From Mesostigma viride (lineage: Eukaryota > Streptophyta > Mesostigmatophyceae > Mesostigmatales > Mesostigmataceae): a stretch of 64,000 nt of DNA. Numbering within the stretch: the first letter of the stretch is position 1; the number at the start of each line of letters is the position of its first letter. Where the stretch lies: positions 4,939,228 through 5,003,227 of the forward strand of contig RPFO01000050.1 of the NCBI GenBank assembly GCA_009746045.1, given 5' to 3'. The position numbers were made by a program, and so were the translations under genes. Under the pieces are notes generated by a model, which made no database searches, was not told where the DNA came from, and saw only the letters and a list, made by a program, of their open reading frames with translations. Below are positions 45,871 through 55,643 of this stretch, piece after piece.

Positions 45871-48800
45871 CCTCTCTCTCTCTGTGTCTCTCTCTCTCTC
45901 TCACGCACACACACACAGTTGTCGATGCCTTGCAACGGCTGGTTGGCTGTCCTCGGTGCCTTGCAACGCCCGGTTGGCTGGCCTCGGTGCCTTGCAACGC
46001 CCGGTGGGCTGGCCATGGTGCATTGCAACGCCCGGTTGGCTGTCCGCGCTGCCTTGCAACGCCCGGTTAGCTCACCGGCCTTAATGTCACCTCCTGCTCG
46101 CCTCACCTGCCCTGCCCCCGCTCCCACCCACAGGCTGTGCTCTCGAAAAGAGTTGGAATACCAGGTCAAACAGCTGCGTGCGGTGAGTGCGATGCCCTAG
46201 TCACGCGTCACGACATGCGTGCCATTATCTGGACGGTGGTCAAGAAATGCTACTAGCATAGTTGTTTTGGGGTTGTGGGTGAACCCTGGGTATGCCCCTG
46301 AAACCCCTCAGGCTCCGTGAGAGGCCTTTATATTCTCCCAAACCGGCGCCTATGAATGAGTTCCAAGCCTATCTGTGGCCACTGAACCACATGGCAGCCC
46401 TACTGCACCCGCTATGCTTTTGCTATGTCGAAGCTTTACTGCACCCACAGGGGATGCTGGATCATTTCAACGGGGCCGATTGTGCACCCTGTGGCATGCC
46501 AGTGGCATGAGGGAAGGGGGGGGGGTCTCTGCCCCCTGCCCGCTGTGCACACTCAGGGAGTAAAAGCACTCAGGTGCTCCGTGACTCCCCAACAGGAGCA
46601 CCTGTTTAATGAATCAATCAATATTTGCTACTACACTAGATCATGAACCGATGCCTGCCAGGGAGGGCAAGTCATGATAAGCGGATGGACCCTAGTGATT
46701 GTCACCGGATGGAACCCCGTAATTTTCAACGGATGCAACCGTAGAGGCTGGGAACCCACGGGACCATGCTTGATTGCTGGCACCCGATACGGAGGTGGAT
46801 CGACCCTCACGGCCGCCTTGGCTACCCCCATTTGCCACGATGTGCGCTGGCCATGACGTTTTGCATCCTCGTGCTGACGCTGTGCTTGTGCTGACGCTTC
46901 GCTGGTGCTGACGCTTTGCTTTCGTTGCCCCTGTGCTCGCACTGCCCCCCTGCTTGTGCTCGTCACTGCGGCAGGACGTCGACCAAGCCAAGTCGGCGCG
47001 CGCACGCTCCGAACGTGGCCGCGCGGCTGCCAACGCCGGTGCTAACGTACGTGAGGTGTGAGGAGTGCGGGTGTCAATAGGAGGTATGAGGGGTGCGGAT
47101 ATAAGGTCAATCTAAGGGGGTGAGGATATCGATAGCAGCTAGCGGGTGCTCTCGCCCTTACCCAGTGTACTTCTGTCATGGGTGGCGTACGCGGCTACCA
47201 CGGTATGGCCGCATGTTTGCAAGGACTGCGCCTCCTTCCCCTCCGTACTTACGGGCTCTCTCTTTGTTCGGAATGGTGACACACGCCCTTATCCCTGACG
47301 TGCTCCTGGTTGCGAATTCACACCACGTTTTCTACTGGCATCCCTGCTGATTCAATCTGTTTGTATTCCGTCACGGGGCCCCTGTCTGTACGTTTGTTCC
47401 CTCTGGGATGCCCCAGGCGCAGGCCCCTGGCCGCCAGCACACAGGCCCTGCAGCGTCACCAACCGACCAACGGCCATCTACCACGCGGGACATGGTGATG
47501 GGCGCCGAGGCACGTGCGCTGGTGGAAGGGGAGCGTCCGGTCGAGGGTGGTCCTGATGACCCTGCTGATGACGCAGGCGATGATGTCAATGCTGGTGGTG
47601 ATGCGGGGGCTGATCCCTACAACGAGCCGCATTCTCGCGGTGCTGATGCTGGTGTCCGCGGTCCGGGCCATCCTCACGGTGGCCATGTCAGCTCCCAAGG
47701 GGAGGGCGAGGGCCAGGGCGAAGGGGAGGGGGAGGGGGAGGGGGATGGGGAGGACAGCCCCCGCCTGAGCCAAGGCAGCTACAGCATCACGTCGTCATCA
47801 TCCGCCACGTCATCGACGTCATCCGCAAGCTCGTCGCAATCAGAGTCTGAAGTGTCACTGATGGACCGGAGGGGGAACAATCGCCAGGTCAGCGAGGGCA
47901 GGGGGGCTGGCGGCGGTGATGAGCCCGTTGCTGGCGGTGGGGATGAGTTTGGTGGCGGCCGTCATGATGATGCTGGCGGTCACCGGGACGAGCAGGGTAG
48001 CGAGGACAGTTTTACCTCCTTTGGGGTTCGGGAGCACGGGCAAGGGTACTCCTATGCCCGTGACATTGGTGCTGGCGCCGCCCCTCGCAGCTCCTCGGCT
48101 CGCAGGCTATTCACCAACCACCAGAGCGGGCCCGACCCACCCGCAGCTAATATTAGCCGCGGTGGTGGCGCCGCAGCGCGCGGGTCAGCCAGTGAGAATG
48201 CTCAGGGCGGCAAAGATGCTCCCGGTGATGGTAATGACATCAGCAAGGGGGTCATCGCTGACGTGGCGGGTGCATGCATACTGGATGACCTGGGTGCGGT
48301 TGTCGTGGTGCCATCCTCTGACTCTGCGAGCCGCCGCTCGAGCATCTCCCAGGGAGGGGGGCAGGGCGAGGGCTGGGGGGAGGGGGAGGGCGTTGCGCGT
48401 GGCACTAGTCGGCAGAAGGCGTGGGTGAGTGACGCGCTCGTGTTGGGGGTGGACGACTCAAGTGAGGACGAGGAGGAGGGCGGTGATGGGAACAGCGATG
48501 ACCATGACTGGCACCAGCGGGGCGATGATGGCAGCAATGAGGAGGAGGAGGAGGAGGACGGGCGGGGCATGCAAAGGCAAAGGGGGGGGAGAAAAGGCGG
48601 CATGGCGGATGCTGGCAACGACTGGCGCAGGCAAGCCGCCGCTGGGCCACGACTGGCCACCGTGGGAGGAGGAGGGGTTGTCGATGATGGTCGTGATGGG
48701 GGGGGGGATGAAGGGGATGTGGACCAGCAGGAGCCTCCTGGCAGCAGCCACCAACCCACCAGTAGGCACGACGCGGTGGGCCAAAGTGGGCTGACGGGCC

Positions 48801-50684
48801 TGCGCACTAGTACTGGGCTCACCCGATTGGACCTGGATAGCGCCAAGACTGCGCCGGTGTCATCACGCGACAGCGGCGCTGACATTAGCGGTGGCGGTGA
48901 CGGGTCATTATCGTCGCACTCTCGCGGCACCCCCACCCCCGCCGCGCCCACCACCCCCGTGCGACGTTCCATCATAGCCACCGGCCTGGTCGCCACCAGC
49001 CCTTCTTCCGGCAAGCCGCCGCTGAGCCCCAAGCCGGGGGCCGGGCCCCGTGGGACCGGCATCCCTCGTCGGCGCAGCTCCCTGAGCACCATCTCCCTGG
49101 GTCGATCTGACGCACGTGCAGACACAAGTGGCGGCGCCGGTGCGGGGCGCGATGGGGATGAGATCGAGGGGCCGGGCAAGGCGAGGCGTCGCTCGCTGGA
49201 CGAGCCGAGAGGCAGCCTGGACCCTGCCAGGGACTCTAGTGAGGACGTGTGGCGTCACGGCCGGCAGGATGCCGATGGCCGGTTGACCGGCAACAGCTGG
49301 ATGGTTGAGGACGCGGACAACTCGTTCGTAAGCCCGGACGGGCTGTTGGCCGCGATTGCGGCAGACATTAGTGCTGGCGGTCGCGGGTATCCCAGGGAGA
49401 AATCGGCCCCCAAGGGAAGGGTGGCCAGGGACGGGGCGGGCGAGGGCAGGGTCGGCGGACCGGCAGGGGTTGGGGATGAGCCCAGCATTCAAAGAGGGGA
49501 TGGCAGTAGCGGTCAAGGGTCAGCCGTCGTCGGTGCGGAGTATGGCATTAACACCCAGGCGCAGCGGGAGAGCCCCTCGCCAGGGTCCCGCCCGCCTTCG
49601 TCGTCGTTCATCGAAGGGGCGCAGCCGCGCAAGGGGTCGCCCAGCTCGGTCAAGGGGGCTGAATCGGCCCAAGCGGAGGCGCGGGAATCCTCGCTGTCGC
49701 CACAGCAAGCGCAGGGGCCACCACAAGAGGCTGCGCATCCACCCCCGGCGTCGGCCAGTCCGCCCAAGGCGCCGGCACCAAGTGCGGGCGAGGCATCCGG
49801 TAGGTCTCATGGGTGGATCGGGAATAGGGCGTGTCCTCTGCTAGTAATCATCATGACATGATAGCACGAGTAGTTATGACCTGGCAGAAAATGGTCATGA
49901 TCGCCGTGGGAACGTTTGGCAGTCGCGGTGATGTTTACACTCCTCCCAAGTCATCCGATATTGAGTGTGAAGTGATTATTACATGGCCAGCTTGCTGATA
50001 TCTCAGTCATCTGTCTTATGGCCTTATGTGTCGTCCTGTCATTCGTATCCTGGTGGGCATGTCCCGTCTTATGTGTTGTCCTGTCATTCGTATCCTGGTG
50101 GCCATGTCCCGTCTTATGTGTCGTCCTGTCATTCGTATCCTGGTGGCCATGTCCCGTCTTATGTGTCGTCCTGTCATTTGTCTTCTGGTGGCCATGTCCC
50201 GTCTTATGTGTTGCCCTGTCATTCGTATCCTGGTGGCCATGTCCCGCAGCTGCGCCCGCGGATGCAGCGAGCCCACCTCCCGCATCCCCCCCCACCGCGC
50301 AAGTGTCCCACCCTCCTGCCCCGGCCCCCCTGCGCCCTGCGGTGGAGGGCCTGCGCATCATCGGCAAACCCTACGTGGGAGAGAAGCTGCTCGCCTGCGG
50401 CCACGGGGTCAACGGCACCGCCCTCTGCATGTTCCAGGTGAGCTGCATGTTGCAGGCCAGGGGCACCGCGCGCTGCATGTTCCAGGTAAAAGGCACTGTT
50501 CCTTTTAATGATATGTGATGTTCATGTTCTTTTACCCGCTACCAAGATCTTCGCACTTGGACTCGCAGCTGGGGCGGGGGTTTGGCAAATGTCCTGGCGT
50601 GTGTGCACTTGGCATGCTCCAGGTGAGGGGCTCCACCTGTCCCACGATCTGGTCTTGTGGCGGCTGCGGGAGTTGGAGATTTCC

Positions 50685-50751
<67 letters not shown>

Positions 50752-53700
50752 TCCTGGTGTGTGTGGGGGGGGGAGGGAAGGCAGGCGCACGCGTGTGTCC
50801 GCATGTTTATATGCGCGGAATGCATTTTCTAAATGGGTGGCTCCAGCGCTCTATAAGTTGTTTATTAATTACGGTCTTTTGCTCACGGCCTCCCGATATG
50901 GCATGAGACTTTGGGTTGGTTGTATGCGCGCGGCCTGCATGGGAACGTGCGACGGGGACACCCAGGGAAGACTTCGAAAGATTTACAGAAGACTTTAGAC
51001 GATTGGAGGGAGAATTTGGGAACAGATGGAGAAGTTTTCAGGAGATGGGGGAAGTTCTAGTGTGTTTACTCAAGTTGCCGACCAAAATTTATACAACGAT
51101 GCTGGACACGCTGTGGCAGTTAACACGGTAGTACACCACTCAATGATGTCCCTGGGCGCATGCACTAAAGGAGAGGTTTCCCCTCCTTTCACTGGGCACC
51201 AAGCCGTTTCTTGTGTGCTGATGCAGTCCCCTGATGGTCGCACATCTCTCGCTTGGTCATGTGCCCCGTCATGCCTTCCCCTTCCCTCGCAGTGGCATCA
51301 CGAGGTTGTTGCGGGACCAGGGCCAGACGCCGGCAAGAAGCTCGTCAAGATAGAAGGTAGGGGCTCGGCCGTGCTACCAAAAGCGGCCTACACCTTCACG
51401 TGATGTAGCGGTACGGGTTTTGGGTTTTGGTTCACCCGCAGCTAAGGTTGACAGCATTGTGGGCAGTTGGCTGGATGTATGCCCACTGACGGCAGACCCA
51501 TACCTGCGGCAAGACATGCCAGTGAATGAGGATCATACCTGACAGCTTGTAACGTGAACATTGTCTGGGCGGAGCCCGCACTTTCATGCAAGTGCTTTTC
51601 AGGTTCAATTGTGTTACCGTAACTAAGTAATATGATCACATCATTAGTGACTATGTTATCATTACGAAGTAATGAGGTCAGATAAGTAATTATCTTATCA
51701 TTCATTACTAAGTAATATGATCACATCATTTGTGACTATGTTATCATTACGAAGTAATGAGGTCCGATAAGTAATTATATTATCATTCATCACTAAGTAA
51801 TGAGACCACATCAGTATTGTGTTATCCATTACGTAGTAATGAGGTCAGATAAGTCATTATGCAATCTTTACGAAGGAATGAAATCACATAAGTAATCATG
51901 TTGGTACAAATACGAAGTAATGAAATCACATAAGTAATCATGTTAGTATCACTATTTAAGTAATGAAATCACATAAGTAATCATGTTAGTATCACTACTA
52001 AGTAATGAAATCTCAAATCACATAAGTAATCATGTTAGTATCATTACTAAAAAATGACATCACGTAAGTAAATATGTTATTGTTGCTGAGTAATGAGATC
52101 ACATAAGTAACTGTGTTATCATTACTAAGTAATGAGACCGCTCCTACAGTCAATGGATGTGGTCATGAAGGCAGAGAAAAACGTGGCTGCAGATTATCAT
52201 TTCAAGGCTAGCCAGCAGCCCGCTCTTCTCCCCTCCTAGTCTCCCCACCGCGCTGGAAGGCTGCTGAGATAGCCTGCAGTCATTTTTGTTTGCTGTGCCT
52301 CTTGGGCTGATCGTTTGGCCAATGGTGTTCGCCTTTGTTGATCTTCCAAGGATTTCGTGCTTTCCCATGGGAACAAGTTAACAGACGATCCGTCAATGAA
52401 CTCGTGTCCCTGACATGCTGGCCATCCGTCTGCACCCCAATTGTCAATGAATTTGTGTCCCTGACATGCTGGCCATCCGTCTGCACCCCGATTGTCAATG
52501 AATTCGTGTCCCTGACATGCTGGCCATCCGTCTGCACCCCAATTGTCAATGAATTCGTGTCCCTGACATGCTGGCCATCCGTCTGCACCCCAATTGTCAA
52601 TGAATTCGTGTCCCTGACATGCTGGCCATCCGTCTGCACCCCAAGTGAAAACCATTAGTGCTCGGGAAATCTTATAGTGACTCCCCAAGGGAGCCACGTT
52701 TGTAACCAATTAACAATTTTCACGGGATCGTTGCATACTCTTGGTGAATCACTGCCACCGCAGGCGCGCGCACGCCCGAGTACATCCTGAACGCGGACAA
52801 TCTGGGCCAAGTCACCGTGGTCCTCTGCACGCCCATCGACACGCAGGGCCGCACGGTGTGTTGGAGCGAGCGAGGAACCATGCGCCCCCATGCTTTAAGG
52901 AAGCTTTGTTGGCACCTCTGCACAACCTGATAGGCCATGCAGATGCGAGTGAGCTTGCATGTTTGCATGACCAGCGGATCGAACCACTGTGTCTCTTTTG
53001 TGCACGGTGGAGAGGTTTAGAGATGAAAAAATTGCAGAGCATCAGGGCTGGGCATAACACAGGCAGGCAGTGGCCAAGCGAGCATGACGTGACATCCAAC
53101 CCCATCAGAAGGTGGCGTCAAGTGTGGGCATGTAGTCCACCGTTACCAGGGCATGCTACTTCACGGCAGGAATGGACGTAACCAACCGCCTCCGAGGCTT
53201 GGCAGAAGGAAGGGTAAGTCACCTCGTTTCTGCATCCTGTATCTGACACATTGGTGCGTGGACGCAAAACTGCACGTGCCTTCTGTCCTCGGTCCCTGGC
53301 AGGGTGACATCGCCACCGCCCGACTGGAGCACAGCATTGGCTTGAGTACGTGCCCACGCCAGCTGTCACTTTTCTCCGTACATCCCGCATGCGCTCTGGG
53401 GAGGAGGGGGGGGCAGATCCCTTAGCACCTGCTCGCCCATCGACCCACCCACCCACCCACCCACCCACCCACCCACCCACCCACACCACCCACCCACCCA
53501 CCCACCCACCCACCCACCCACCCACCCACCCACCCACCCACCCACCCACCCACCTACCCACTCACCCAGCCACCCACCCACCCAGCCAGCCAGCTAGCCA
53601 TTCAACTATCCATCCATCCTTTCATCTCTCCACCTATCAACGTCGGTGCACCTATCAACGTCGGTGCACCTATCAACTATCCATCCATCCTTTCATCTCT

Positions 53701-55643
53701 CCATCTATCAACGTCGGTGCACCCATCCCTGCTGCACCCCCCTTTTGATAATGTTGTGCCAATTAGGGCCCCTCCCGTCCTCGCTCTCTCAACCAGGCCT
53801 ATTCTGCAAACGGCGTCCCCATCCCTCCATCTCCTCCCCCCCCGCCCCCCGGCACCCATATCTATCATCTGGCCACTTGGCTGCTGCTCCACTCGCCCAC
53901 CCATCTGTCCTTGTTTATTCCCTAGCGTGCCCTTGGAAGCTATCATTGGGCAAAAGGCCCAGATGCCCCTCTGCCCTCGCCTTTGCCCCATCTCTTCCTT
54001 ATCCCCCCGTGCCTGTGTGTTGTCTACCCACTTGTGCTGTCCCTGATCCCTCGCCGCGACACCCACGCGACCTTCAGGCGGGGAGATGCAGCGCCAGCTG
54101 GCACGCATGAAGGACGTCGGGTCGCCGCGGTTTGAGGTACACCCCGGAGTAAAGGGATCATCTGACGGCTGCTCCTGGCAGCATAGGGCTCACTGGCACT
54201 GTCTCATTCACAGGGGGGGGCGAGTTGCACGAGATGCACCGGTGGCTGGGAAGGCGCGTGATGCCGCAATGAAATGGGACCTCGCCAGGAGACGCACAAG
54301 TGCTTGCACAGATGTGGACATGGGCACACATGCACGCACGCACACGGGAATGCACCCGCTCCCTTGCATCCTCCGATTCTTTTCACGACGTGTGCGCCTG
54401 GATTTGTTTCACTTTGTGTGTGCACTGTGTTCCCCTGACGCATCCTGCCGTGCTTGTTGGTGTGGGTGCCCTCGCCCCACCTGCCCCTTCCCCCCTCTCC
54501 TACCCCCTACCCCCTACCCCCTACCCCGCCTCCCCTCTCCCCCAGGTGTTTGACGTCTCAGAGTCGCTTCCACTGCTGCTGTGCCTCGAGGCCAAGCGGC
54601 TGACCCTGCGCTTGCGCGAGTCCGGCAAGGTGCTGCTCGCGGAGGACTACTCTCAGGGCATCAGCGTACGTCACTGGGGGGCGCACCGCTCGGTTGCCAA
54701 TACGTTCGGTCACGGATGCTTTCGAAAGGATGCTCCCCCATAGGGCTATGGGGGGGGGCGCATCGGGAGCCCAACTGCCAACCCCTCAGGACAACGCAAA
54801 CATGCGCGGGATGCTGGTGGTGGTGTGGAACGCAAGTTTTAGAATGTGCTCAGATGAATGCTGCAGGTGGTGTGGGGAGGCTGCGTGGAGGAGGGGAGCC
54901 GCATCATCCCCACGCGCCCGGGTCCGGGTCTGTGGAAGGGAGGGCCGCATGGCTATGTGCTCTTCTCATCCACACAGGAGGGTGGAGGGGAGGGCCGCAT
55001 GGCTATGTGCTCTCCTCATCCACACAGGAAGGTGGAGGGGAAGGCCGCATGGCTATGTGCTCTCCTCATCCACACAGGAGGGGGGAGGGGAGAGTTTAGC
55101 GCGTGGATACCTAACCGACCCGCACACGGGGTGAATCAAGGAGTAGACTCATTTCTGGGACGTGTCCCCTACAAGCCAGCCCGGTAGCCAAACACCTTAT
55201 GCAACGTTCAGCATGCTGACCCACCTGCACATGCCTGCATGGACGTGCCTGGGTGCATGCGATTTCCTCCCTACCCCCTCCTCTCCCCCCGCCCCCCTCC
55301 AGATGTCCCTGGCCGCCGTCAAGACCAAGAAAGCCACGCTTTTGGTCATTGGCGCCACGCGGCCGCTCGAGGAGGCAATCGAAGCCGCCGCGTCCGCCGC
55401 TGAGAAGGCTTTGGCGGCCAACGGGGCCGCGCCACCTGCACGCAAGTGGTCATTAAGCCCGGGCGTGGTGGAGATATACTTTGCCGACAGAGGGTGAGTC
55501 CACTTGCTGGCAGACGGTGTACTACCCACACCGTGATATTTTCCATACCGTACGTGATGTTGGATAATTTGTTTGTTCGTAGATTTTCCCACCGGCTGGT
55601 TACACAAGTGCTGGCCATGCGTAGCCAGTGGCGCGGTGCATGA
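31115..55643 (+). CDS. Coiled-coil protein with two Ig-PH modules (SCAB1/AIR9-like), 27 exons
   Basis: I joined in phase: 31115-31198, 31549-31611, 33212-33369, 35369-35432, 36177-36284, 37367-37405, 37829-38516, 39370-39812, 39898-39957, 40709-40765, 41282-41400, 41883-41934, 42568-42681, 43266-43325, 44523-44629, 45113-45181, 46134-46182, 46975-47046, 47417-49799, 50250-50437, 51293-51356, 52764-52855, 53303-53345, 54078-54136, 54546-54665, 55303-55493, 55583-55643. This gives 1868 codons and TGA. Layout: coiled coil, Ser/Pro and acidic linkers, Ig1, PH1, short coiled coil, long acidic linker, Ig2, PH2. Plant SCAB1 (actin-binding) has a coiled coil then one fused Ig-PH, and AIR9 has many A9 Ig-like repeats; similarity to these is by pattern only. 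Role is probably cytoskeletal or membrane-proximal, inferred. Small exons could be missing. Confidence 0.75.
32641..33203. repeat. 27-bp minisatellite, about 21 copies
   Basis: Unit CCCATGGCCCATCACCACCG plus CCTGCTT. It is a multiple of 3 and open in several frames on both strands (ITTACFPWP, HHHGLLPMA, KQAVVMGHG words), but the stop-free frames follow from the repeat, not from coding. It fills the 3' end of the intron before exon 3. Confidence 0.95.
33212..33369 (+). CDS. Ig-PH gene exon 3
   Basis: AKAIQVLEARLMEASPQGAP continuing into a Pro/Ser/Gly-rich stretch and WRPEPAIC; donor gtgagt, phase 2. The acceptor (ggcggcgcag) directly abuts the 27-bp minisatellite. An ATG at 33200 in good context could alternatively be a start, but phase 0 entry from exon 2 fits. 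Confidence 0.65.
33693..34463. repeat. 29-bp minisatellite, about 26 copies
   Basis: Unit CATGATGCATGAAGGAACGA plus TTGCACGCG, variants GCAACG and CACGATG. In the Ig-PH intron 33370-35368. The long minus-strand frames across it are artefacts of the repeat. Confidence 0.95.
35369..37405 (+). CDS. Ig-PH gene exons 4-6
   Basis: Exon 4 (35369-35432) SCVTRSNGTAGYLHPGTGGG V; exon 5 (36177-36284) PGDLSPDTLVSGLAPLVEEY then GLSAPRDPAAVVTAVK; exon 6 (37367-37405) GIVESLRAEIAGL. Phases agree (2, 0, 0). Exons 5-6 look like helical linkers. An 18-nt in-phase micro-exon LGTPRQ (36617-36634) might lie between 5 and 6. Confidence 0.55.
37117..37305. repeat. 17-bp minisatellite, about 11 copies
   Basis: Unit GGCCTGCCTTATCTCTT in the intron before exon 6. 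It is pyrimidine-rich and lies about 60 bp from the acceptor. Confidence 0.9.
37829..38516 (+). CDS. Ig-PH gene exon 7, low-complexity acidic linker
   Basis: Begins RALRAVPTPASGTTSAAPSP after cataccag, passes PYIPSSPRIGRSPAASRWRE (a possible phosphorylation-rich stretch), three GGQSA-type repeats, and ends in Glu/Asp-rich sequence before HLSRS at a gtaaga donor (phase 1). Likely disordered. The start is the in-phase acceptor; others are possible. Confidence 0.55.
38600..38745. repeat. About 32-bp degenerate repeat, 4-5 copies
   Basis: Units of TGCCACCGCACGGCACATAT plus GTTACTGTATA alternate with a CACTGTGAA variant, in the intron after exon 7. Confidence 0.85.
39047..39305. repeat. 12-bp minisatellite, about 21 copies
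   Basis: Unit GATGACGGTGAG, with occasional GAAGAT and GATGGT variants, in the intron before exon 8. Confidence 0.95.
39370..39957 (+). CDS. Ig-PH gene exons 8-9
   Basis: Exon 8 (39370-39812) completes the split Thr codon and reads STELNSQPSDVSQKLASLPR, GHGIHINGVFRGDGDSTPSP, then acidic and Ser/Pro sequence to EDSVT. Exon 9 (39898-39957) LASQVQCAKDHSKVATPVGQ is in phase 0 on both sides; it is short and less certain. Confidence 0.6.
40371..40543. repeat. 8-bp repeat (CACATCTG)n
   Basis: About 21 copies in the intron before exon 10, with a CGTCTG and a CATCGG variant. Adjacent frames are artefacts. Confidence 0.95.
40709..42681 (+). CDS. Ig-PH gene exons 10-13: Ig-like (A9-type) domain 1
   Basis: IRTASGYGRLHHGDVFVAE (40709-40765); GGEALFAGTTYQWSRLRGDE then GKAEVVDGKFEEIVGATSPR (41282-41400); LYACADDVDCVLRVTVT (41883-41934); SADDGEVTHADTAGRLTTPP then KMEQEVEDRISAGSAVFD (42568-42681). 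The core QW.r....I.GA..p.Y...aDdv...L.v.v is the A9/SCAB Ig pattern, with Trp of YQW as the buried tryptophan. Phases all agree. Inserted between 40765 and 41282 is an unneeded possible exon at 40880, which I left out. Confidence 0.65.
42027..42292. repeat. 27-bp minisatellite, about 9 copies
   Basis: Unit TCCTTATTGCAGTGTTGTCT plus GTAACAG, with an alternate GTTAGGATTCTTGAG ending. In the intron between exons 12 and 13. Each unit contains a TTGCAG|TG-like decoy acceptor. Confidence 0.92.
43266..46182 (+). CDS. Ig-PH gene exons 14-17: PH-like domain 1
   Basis: VTVPPGQAPGKFTLSSTVAK (43266-43325); LQCEGRASFLPITRTVRVLL then DRRAERHLTIVDAQD (44523-44629); STDVFDLWASSAWERDVMAV ILRR (45113-45181); LCSRKELEYQVKQLRA (46134-46182). 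Strands followed by the amphipathic helix SAWERDVMAVILRR fit a PH fold with its C-terminal helix, parallel to the second module at 54078-55643. The exon ends lie next to a G-rich array and a CT tract. Confidence 0.6.
44200..44345 (+). mobile_element. Hairpin-A retroelement tail in an intron
   Basis: Contains GCAGGAAGTAGCCCAGAATG, TACTCC-CAAC-GGAG and a TTTAATTTTAATT tail: a 5'-truncated copy of the ORF1-type element, inserted in the intron 43326-44522. Confidence 0.6.
44630..44830 (+). repeat. G-rich (GGGGGT)n-like tract
   Basis: About 200 nt consisting almost only of G with T every four to eight bases, beginning at the gtgggt donor of exon 15. Many G-quadruplexes could form on the nontemplate strand and in the pre-mRNA. 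Confidence 0.95.
45786..45902. repeat. (CT)n dinucleotide tract
   Basis: Over 100 bp of CT with two CCC interruptions, in the intron before exon 17, followed by an imperfect 31-bp repeat (CCTTGCAACGCCCGGTTGGC..., about 45928-46075). Confidence 0.95.
46555..46620 (+). mobile_element. Hairpin-B retroelement tail in an intron
   Basis: AGGTGCTCCGTGACTCCCCA ACAGGAGCACCT followed by GTTTAATGAATCAATCAAT: a solitary 3' end of the hairpin-B type in intron 46183-46974. Confidence 0.5.
46975..47046 (+). CDS. Ig-PH gene exon 18, charged helix
   Basis: DVDQAKSARARSERGRAAAN AGAN after gcggcag, donor gtacgt. With KELEYQVKQLRA from exon 17 it forms a short coiled coil separating module 1 from the long linker. 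Confidence 0.65.
47417..49799 (+). CDS. Ig-PH gene exon 19, 794-residue acidic disordered linker
   Basis: One uninterrupted 2383-nt exon from gccccag to a gtaggt donor. Highly acidic, with Gly, Ser and runs such as EGEGEGEGDGEDSPRLS, DDSSEDEEEGGDGNSDDHDW and SNEEEEEEDGRGMQRQRGGR. Later parts have basic Ser/Pro islands (RRRSSLSTISLGRSDARADT, RRRSLDEPRGSLDPARDSSE) typical of kinase sites. No folded domain is evident. It dwarfs the other exons, whose median is below 100 nt. Confidence 0.75.
50018..50246. repeat. 45-bp minisatellite, 5 copies, forming a splice acceptor
   Basis: Unit CTTATGTGTCGTCCTGTCAT then TCGTATCCTGGTGGCCATGT CCCGT. The last copy ends CCCGCAG, which is the acceptor of exon 20 (50250). 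Confidence 0.92.
50250..53345 (+). CDS. Ig-PH gene exons 20-23: Ig-like (A9-type) domain 2
   Basis: Pro/Ala-rich lead then VEGLRIIGKPYVGEKLLACG HGVNGTALCMFQ (50250-50437); WHHEVVAGPGPDAGKKLVKI E (51293-51356); GARTPEYILNADNLGQVTVV LCTPIDTQGRT (52764-52855); GDIATARLEHSIGL (53303-53345). G..I.G.p.vGe.L.a......t...FQW.....I.GA..peY...aDnlG is the clearest A9/SCAB Ig signature in the protein. All four joins are in phase. Confidence 0.75.
50690..50748. repeat. (GT)n dinucleotide tract
   Basis: About 29 GT units in the intron after exon 20. Confidence 0.97.
51610..52135. repeat. AT-rich degenerate tandem repeat
   Basis: Units of roughly 33-42 bp built on ATTACTAAGTAATGAGATCA and CATAAGTAATCATGTTA. 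Each contains the imperfect palindrome ATTAC..A..GTAAT. It is far more AT-rich than its surroundings; it lies in the intron before exon 22. Confidence 0.85.
52393..52645. repeat. 51-bp minisatellite, 5 copies
   Basis: Unit GTCAATGAATTCGTGTCCCT GACATGCTGGCCATCCGTCT GCACCCCAATT; a multiple of 3, so open frames run through it. In the intron before exon 22. Confidence 0.93.
52655..52720 (+). mobile_element. Relic hairpin-B tail
   Basis: GTGACTCCCCAAGGGAGCCAC followed by GTTTGTAACCAATTAAC, directly after the 51-bp array. Decayed but the stem is kept. Confidence 0.4.
53440..53600. repeat. (CCCA)n tetranucleotide array
   Basis: About 35 units with a few substitutions, followed to 53720 by CATCCATC and a twofold repeat of TATCAACGTCGGTGCACC. 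In the intron before exon 24. Confidence 0.93.
54078..55643 (+). CDS. Ig-PH gene exons 24-27: PH-like domain 2 and stop
   Basis: SGEMQRQLARMKDVGSPRFE (54078-54136); VFDVSESLPLLLCLEAKRLT LRLRESGKVLLAEDYSQGIS (54546-54665); MSLAAVKTKKATLLVIGATR PLEEAIEAAASAAEKALAAN, then KWSLSPGVVEIYFADR (55303-55493); GFSHRLVTQVLAMRSQWRGA stop (55583-55643). GSPRFE parallels GSAVFD of module 1 and IYFADRGFSHRLVTQVLAMR parallels the strand-helix end of PH1. A TGA sits at 55495 just past the gtgagt donor; splicing to 55583 gives the complete PH helix. Confidence 0.7.
54935..55090. repeat. 50-bp minisatellite, 3 copies
   Basis: Unit AGGGCCGCATGGCTATGTGC TCTCCTCATCCACACAGGAG GGTGGAGGGG at 54941, 54991 and 55041, in the intron before exon 26. 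Contains CACACAG decoy acceptors. Confidence 0.92.
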
